From: Pontibacter diazotrophicus
Lineage (GTDB): Bacteria; Bacteroidota; Bacteroidia; Cytophagales; Hymenobacteraceae
Direction: 5' to 3'
Length of the DNA stretch: 64,000 nucleotides
NCBI RefSeq assembly: GCF_003367245.1
Contig: NZ_QRGR01000020.1
Coordinates: 62,001-126,000, forward strand
Shown: one piece after another, positions 61,251 through 64,000 of the stretch
Numbering within the stretch: the stretch's first letter is position 1
Layout: each line of letters starts with the position of its first letter
Notes under the pieces: generated by a model
Told to the model about the DNA's origin: nothing
Databases searched by the model: none
Seen by the model: only the letters and a program-made list of their open reading frames with translations
Position numbers and translations under genes: made by a program

Positions 61251-61309
61251 ACGTAACACTGTATAGCAGCGCGTATACTGTGTCTGAACCATAAACATAA
61301 CACCATCGC

Positions 61310-62482
61310 ATGGCTTATTACTATCGGTTAGGAGAGATCCCTCAAAAAAGACACACCCAGTTCCGGCAGCCGGATGGCAGCCTTTATGCAGAGCAGCTGG
61401 TCGGCACGCTTGGTTTCAGCGGCGTGTCTTCCCTGTTGTATCACATTCACCCACCCACACAAATAAGCCGCATTGGAGAGCCCAAACCTTATGCTCCCAA
61501 AAAGGCAGAAAACATTAAGCTGGCGCCGCATCACCTGCGCACCCTGAACGTGGAAACAACAGGCCCTGACTACCTCAGCGCCCGTAAAACCATGCTTTTC
61601 AACAGCGATGTAGCCATCAGTATCTGTACTCCATCAGAACCTGAGATGGATTACTACTACAAGAATGCGCAGGCAGACGAGGTGGTGTTTGTGCACGACG
61701 GAAGCGGGGATTTGCTCACGCAAATGGGGCGCATCCCCTTTAAGCCCGGCGATTACCTCGTGATTCCGCGCACAGTCATCCATAAATTCAGGTTTGATGC
61801 CGGGCAGGTGCGCCTGCTGGTCATAGAGTCGTTTAGCCCGGTGGAGACACCGCGCCGCTACCGCAACCATTTCGGGCAATTGCTGGAGCACTCGCCGTTT
61901 AACGAGCGCGATATGCGGCCGCCTGTGGAACTCATCACGGAATCAGAGCGCGGTGAAAGGCTCGTGCAGATTAAAAAAGAAGGGGAGCTGCATCAGTACT
62001 ACTATGACTTCAGTCCTTTTGATGCCGTAGGCTGGGATGGATACTTCTATCCCTACGCGTTCTCCATCTACGATTTTGAACCGATTACGGGCCGTATTCA
62101 TCAGCCGCCGCCGGTGCACCAGACCTTTGAGGCGCATAACTTTGTTATCTGCTCCTTTGTACCGCGCCTCTTCGACTACCATCCGCTGTCTATTCCGGCC
62201 CCGTACAACCATTCCAACGTAGATTCTGATGAGGTGCTCTATTATGTGGAAGGTGACTTTATGAGCCGTAAAGGAGTGGATAGAGCCTCGTTTACAGTAC
62301 ATCCGGGCGGTATTCCGCACGGTCCGCACCCGGGTACGGTAGAGGCAAGCATTGGCAAGAAAGAGACAAAAGAGTATGCCGTGATGGTGGATACGTTCAA
62401 GCCGTTGCATCTGACGGAGGAGGCGGTGCAGTACATGGACGAAAACTACCCGATGAGTTGGAACGAGCACGGCAAGGGATAA
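61310..62482 (+). CDS. hmgA: Homogentisate 1,2-dioxygenase
   Basis: 390 residues; ring-cleaving iron dioxygenase of tyrosine/phenylalanine catabolism, giving maleylacetoacetate. The ligand region includes His301 and Glu308 (PYNHSNVDSDEVLYYVEG) and a His in HPGGIPHGPHPG. The N-terminal half holds LYAEQLVGTLGFSGVSSLLYHIHPPT and the DEVVFVHDGSGDL cupin-like motif. It is shorter than the animal enzyme, as many bacterial ones are. It could share a transcript with ctpA (60-base gap). No fumarylacetoacetase or 4-HPPD gene is in the window. Confidence 0.95.
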   Translation: MAYYYRLGEIPQKRHTQFRQPDGSLYAEQLVGTLGFSGVSSLLYHIHPPTQISRIGEPKPYAPKKAENIKLAPHHLRTLNVETTGPDYLSARKTMLFNSDVAISICTPSEPEMDYYYKNAQADEVVFVHDGSGDLLTQMGRIPFKPGDYLVIPRTVIHKFRFDAGQVRLLVIESFSPVETPRRYRNHFGQLLEHSPFNERDMRPPVELITESERGERLVQIKKEGELHQYYYDFSPFDAVGWDGYFYPYAFSIYDFEPITGRIHQPPPVHQTFEAHNFVICSFVPRLFDYHPLSIPAPYNHSNVDSDEVLYYVEGDFMSRKGVDRASFTVHPGGIPHGPHPGTVEASIGKKETKEYAVMVDTFKPLHLTEEAVQYMDENYPMSWNEHGKG

Positions 62483-62605
62483 GCATATATAAGAGATATT
62501 TAATGTAAAATGCTTTGGCATTTGTAAATTAGCGGCAGGGATGTTCGGCTGAAGCCATTCTCCCTGCCGCTAATTGCATTATAACTTACATCTCACCCTT
62601 ATTTT

Positions 62606-63133
62606 ATGAATAAAATCTCTTTAGCAGTAGTCGTATTATTTTCTTTTTTTGCCGTGGCCTGTGAGAAAGTGGATGATTTGCTTACCTTCTATATGGAGGA
62701 GGAAGAGACTTTCACCATCGAGTCTTACTTTCCGGTTGGAACGCTGGTGCCGCTTACCCCCATCACGATTACCACTAACTCAGAAGAAACTTTTAAGAAC
62801 AACAAGACCCGCGCAGAACTGGTAAAAGACGTAACATTAAACAGGCTGAACCTGACGATAACCGATCCGCAGGAAGAGAATTTTAACTTCCTGAAGAAGA
62901 TTGAAATTTATATCTCAAGCGAGGATCAAGCCGAGGTGATGATTGCGTACTTGGAAGAGGTGCCGACAAACGCAACTACGTTAAATTTAAAGTCAACTAA
63001 TGCTGCACTCGATGAGTTTATAAAAGGAGACACGTATAACATCCGCACAAAAGCGGCGCTGGCCAAACCCGTTTCCCGTAATATAACCATCAAGGCTGAC
63101 ATGCGGTTTAAAGTGACAGCAGACCCAATATAA
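62606..63133 (+). CDS. Small lipoprotein of unknown function
   Basis: 175 residues. The lipobox FAVAC gives Cys19. The mature part (about 20-175) is rich in Thr/Lys/Glu with alternating strands (VGTLVPLTPITITT, NRLNLTITDPQEENFNFLKKIEIYI), suggesting an immunoglobulin-like or beta-sandwich fold. No named domain is recognised. The next gene starts one base after its stop, so cotranscription is likely. The role is unknown. Confidence 0.78.
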   Translation: MNKISLAVVVLFSFFAVACEKVDDLLTFYMEEEETFTIESYFPVGTLVPLTPITITTNSEETFKNNKTRAELVKDVTLNRLNLTITDPQEENFNFLKKIEIYISSEDQAEVMIAYLEEVPTNATTLNLKSTNAALDEFIKGDTYNIRTKAALAKPVSRNITIKADMRFKVTADPI

Positions 63134-63149
63134 AATGCATACATTACAG

Positions 63150-63527
63150 ATGAGGATTTCTGAGAAGAATAAGTTAGAGAAGATCATTATTGTTGGCGAT
63201 CGGGTACTGATAAAGCCAAAGACTGTTCGCGACCAGACGAAGAGCGGCCTTTACCTGCCGCCCGGAGTGCAGCAAAAGGAGAAGGTGCAGGAAGGCTACA
63301 TCATGAAGGTGGGCCCGGGCTACCCGATTCCGGCAGACTATGGCTATGAAGACGAGTCGTGGGGAGGGGAGGAGGAAGAGGTGCGCTACATTCCGCTTCA
63401 GGCTAAAGAGGGCGATCTCGCTATTTACCTGCAGCGCGACGCCATCGAAATTAGTTATTTAGACGAACGCTACTTTATTGTGCCACAGTCAGCGGTGCTG
63501 ATGCTGGTGCGTGAAGAGGATTTGTAA
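63150..63527 (+). CDS. GroES-like co-chaperone protein
   Basis: 125 residues from the ATG at 63150 (MRISEKNKLEKI); an ATG at 63135 would add five residues. The GroES fold is seen in IIIVGDRVLIKPKTVRDQTKSGLYLPPGV (about 11-39), with a mobile-loop region, and VPQSAVLMLV at the end. An acidic insertion (YGYEDESWGGEEEE, about 65-78) replaces the roof-loop region, and the protein is longer than normal GroES (about 95 residues). No groL follows, so it is probably a divergent accessory co-chaperonin rather than the main GroES. Confidence 0.82.
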   Translation: MRISEKNKLEKIIIVGDRVLIKPKTVRDQTKSGLYLPPGVQQKEKVQEGYIMKVGPGYPIPADYGYEDESWGGEEEEVRYIPLQAKEGDLAIYLQRDAIEISYLDERYFIVPQSAVLMLVREEDL

Positions 63528-63545
63528 CGTTTATTATTCATCGGT

Positions 63546-63581
63546 AAAAGGGCCACGCTTATTGGATAAGTGTGGCCTTTT
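63546..63581 (+). terminator. Terminator after the GroES-like gene
   Basis: Stem GGCCACGCTTAT / ATAAGTGTGGCC (one G-T pair), flanked by AAAA and TTTT. Confidence 0.78.
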
Positions 63582-63639
63582 CTGTTGTACCGGGTCCATT
63601 GTACCTCGTATAATACCGCTTCTCATAAACACCATTCTA

Positions 63640-63913
63640 TAGCTTCGGAGTTTTTACTCTACCTAGGCTGCGTAGATTCAGCATATCCAGCGGCATCTCA
63701 CCTACTGTTCCATTGTTTCTCTCCGAACTCTCAAGGCCGAGAGGCCTCGTCGTGGGGGTAGGGGCCCTCTTAAGGGCATCGCGCTGTGCATTTGAAGCTG
63801 CCCTCGCTCTGCTTCGGCTGCCACACTGCGTGCGGCACCGCATCAAATACAAGGCGCTCAACCCAAAGACTGGAATCAGATTCACTCCGTGCCAACTAAG
63901 AAGAATCAAATAA
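63640..63913. other. Non-coding segment near window end, possibly a dispersed repeat
   Basis: About 270 bases (with GAGGCCTCGTCGTGGGGGTA and GGCTGCCACACTGCG) carry overlapping short ORFs on both strands but no coherent protein. The composition resembles the mobile intergenic repeats elsewhere in the window. Nothing else can be supported. Confidence 0.4.
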
Positions 63914-63943
63914 ACTCTATGGAAGGACTCTAGGCAATGCGGT

Positions 63944-63995
63944 ATAAAACCAGAAAGAGCAGCCTGTATGTGCAGGCTGCTCTTTCTGGTTTTAT
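63944..63995. terminator. 23-bp perfect hairpin at the window edge
   Basis: Arms 63944-63966 and 63973-63995 (ATAAAACCAGAAAGAGCAGC..., 23 bases each) are exactly complementary across a 6-base loop. The outer AT pairs supply the TTTTAT exit. It is probably a bidirectional terminator for a gene just outside the window. Confidence 0.75.
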
Positions 63996-64000
63996 GTAAA

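Noticed and set aside
63570..63913. Overlapping short frames on both strands near the window end
   Set aside because: No domain, signal peptide or codon pattern; the segment looks like intergenic repeat DNA.
1..64000. CRISPR array, prophage, transposase genes, rRNA or tRNA genes
   Set aside because: No regularly spaced direct repeats with spacers, phage structural genes, transposase motifs or RNA-gene signatures were seen.

Overview
The window comes from the chromosome of an aerobic member of the Bacteroidota. It is most likely a Cytophagales/Hymenobacteraceae organism of Pontibacter type; this is inferred from gene content and promoter style, not from a marker gene. Supporting signs are Bacteroidota promoters of the TAnnTTTG (-7) type, DUF4142/DUF3078/DUF2795/DUF349 proteins, a bacterial Kir channel, an S9B dipeptidyl peptidase, many SPII lipoproteins and OmpP1/FadL-type barrels, and short TIR-bounded intergenic repeats. 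I see no rRNA, tRNA, CRISPR array, prophage or transposase gene.

Layout. 1-6.7 kb: proS (cut by the window edge), a Met/Gly-rich lipoprotein with an OmpP1/FadL porin, and DPP-IV. 6.8-23.1 kb: an aerobic kynurenine/3-hydroxyanthranilate catabolic region holding 2-aminomuconate-semialdehyde dehydrogenase, an atypical SDR, 3-hydroxyanthranilate dioxygenase, ACMSD and kynureninase, with kynurenine 3-monooxygenase 7 kb further on behind an AlkB gene. It is interrupted by a sorbosone-dehydrogenase-like lipoprotein, a small accessory block (XRE-membrane protein, GNAT, Vat-like acetyltransferase), an EF-hand lipoprotein, an AGCS symporter and a CPA1 antiporter. 23-38 kb: uncharacterised envelope proteins, asnS, rpoN, a YiaK-type dehydrogenase, a PAP2-like membrane protein, two DUF4142 lipoproteins and uvrA. 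38-50 kb: a TetR-controlled GH13 amylase, a LOG protein, a MacB-type permease, queA, ispD, an orphan ABC ATPase, DUF2795, DUF349 and ettA. 50-64 kb: a 31-residue membrane peptide, a FemAB/BioF2-like acyltransferase, a Kir channel, a zinc PLC/S1-P1-like protein, DUF3078, a second GH13 enzyme, def-ruvX, a CtpA protease, homogentisate dioxygenase and a GroES-like protein.

How the genes work together. The KMO, kynureninase, 3-HAO, ACMSD and ALDH genes form a chain from kynurenine to 2-aminomuconate. Tryptophan/kynurenine opening enzymes and a RidA-type deaminase are not in the window. hmgA (homogentisate ring cleavage) adds a second aromatic amino-acid route. def and ruvX overlap by 4 bases. The TetR gene lies directly upstream of the amylase gene, with an ATACCG-TT-CGGTAT palindrome and a TACCTTTG box between them.

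Most interesting points: the SDR inside the kynurenine region has lost the Tyr/Lys catalytic pair; a frameshifted DUF421 remnant lies beside the ALDH; two copies of one 73-87 bp inverted-repeat element sit 20 kb apart in opposite orientation; a TIR element has a half-copy about 4.7 kb away; and several 16-23 bp perfect hairpins lack T-tracts, one of them formed by the last codons of the ACMSD gene. I did not find a clear, complete, wholly new multi-gene system.
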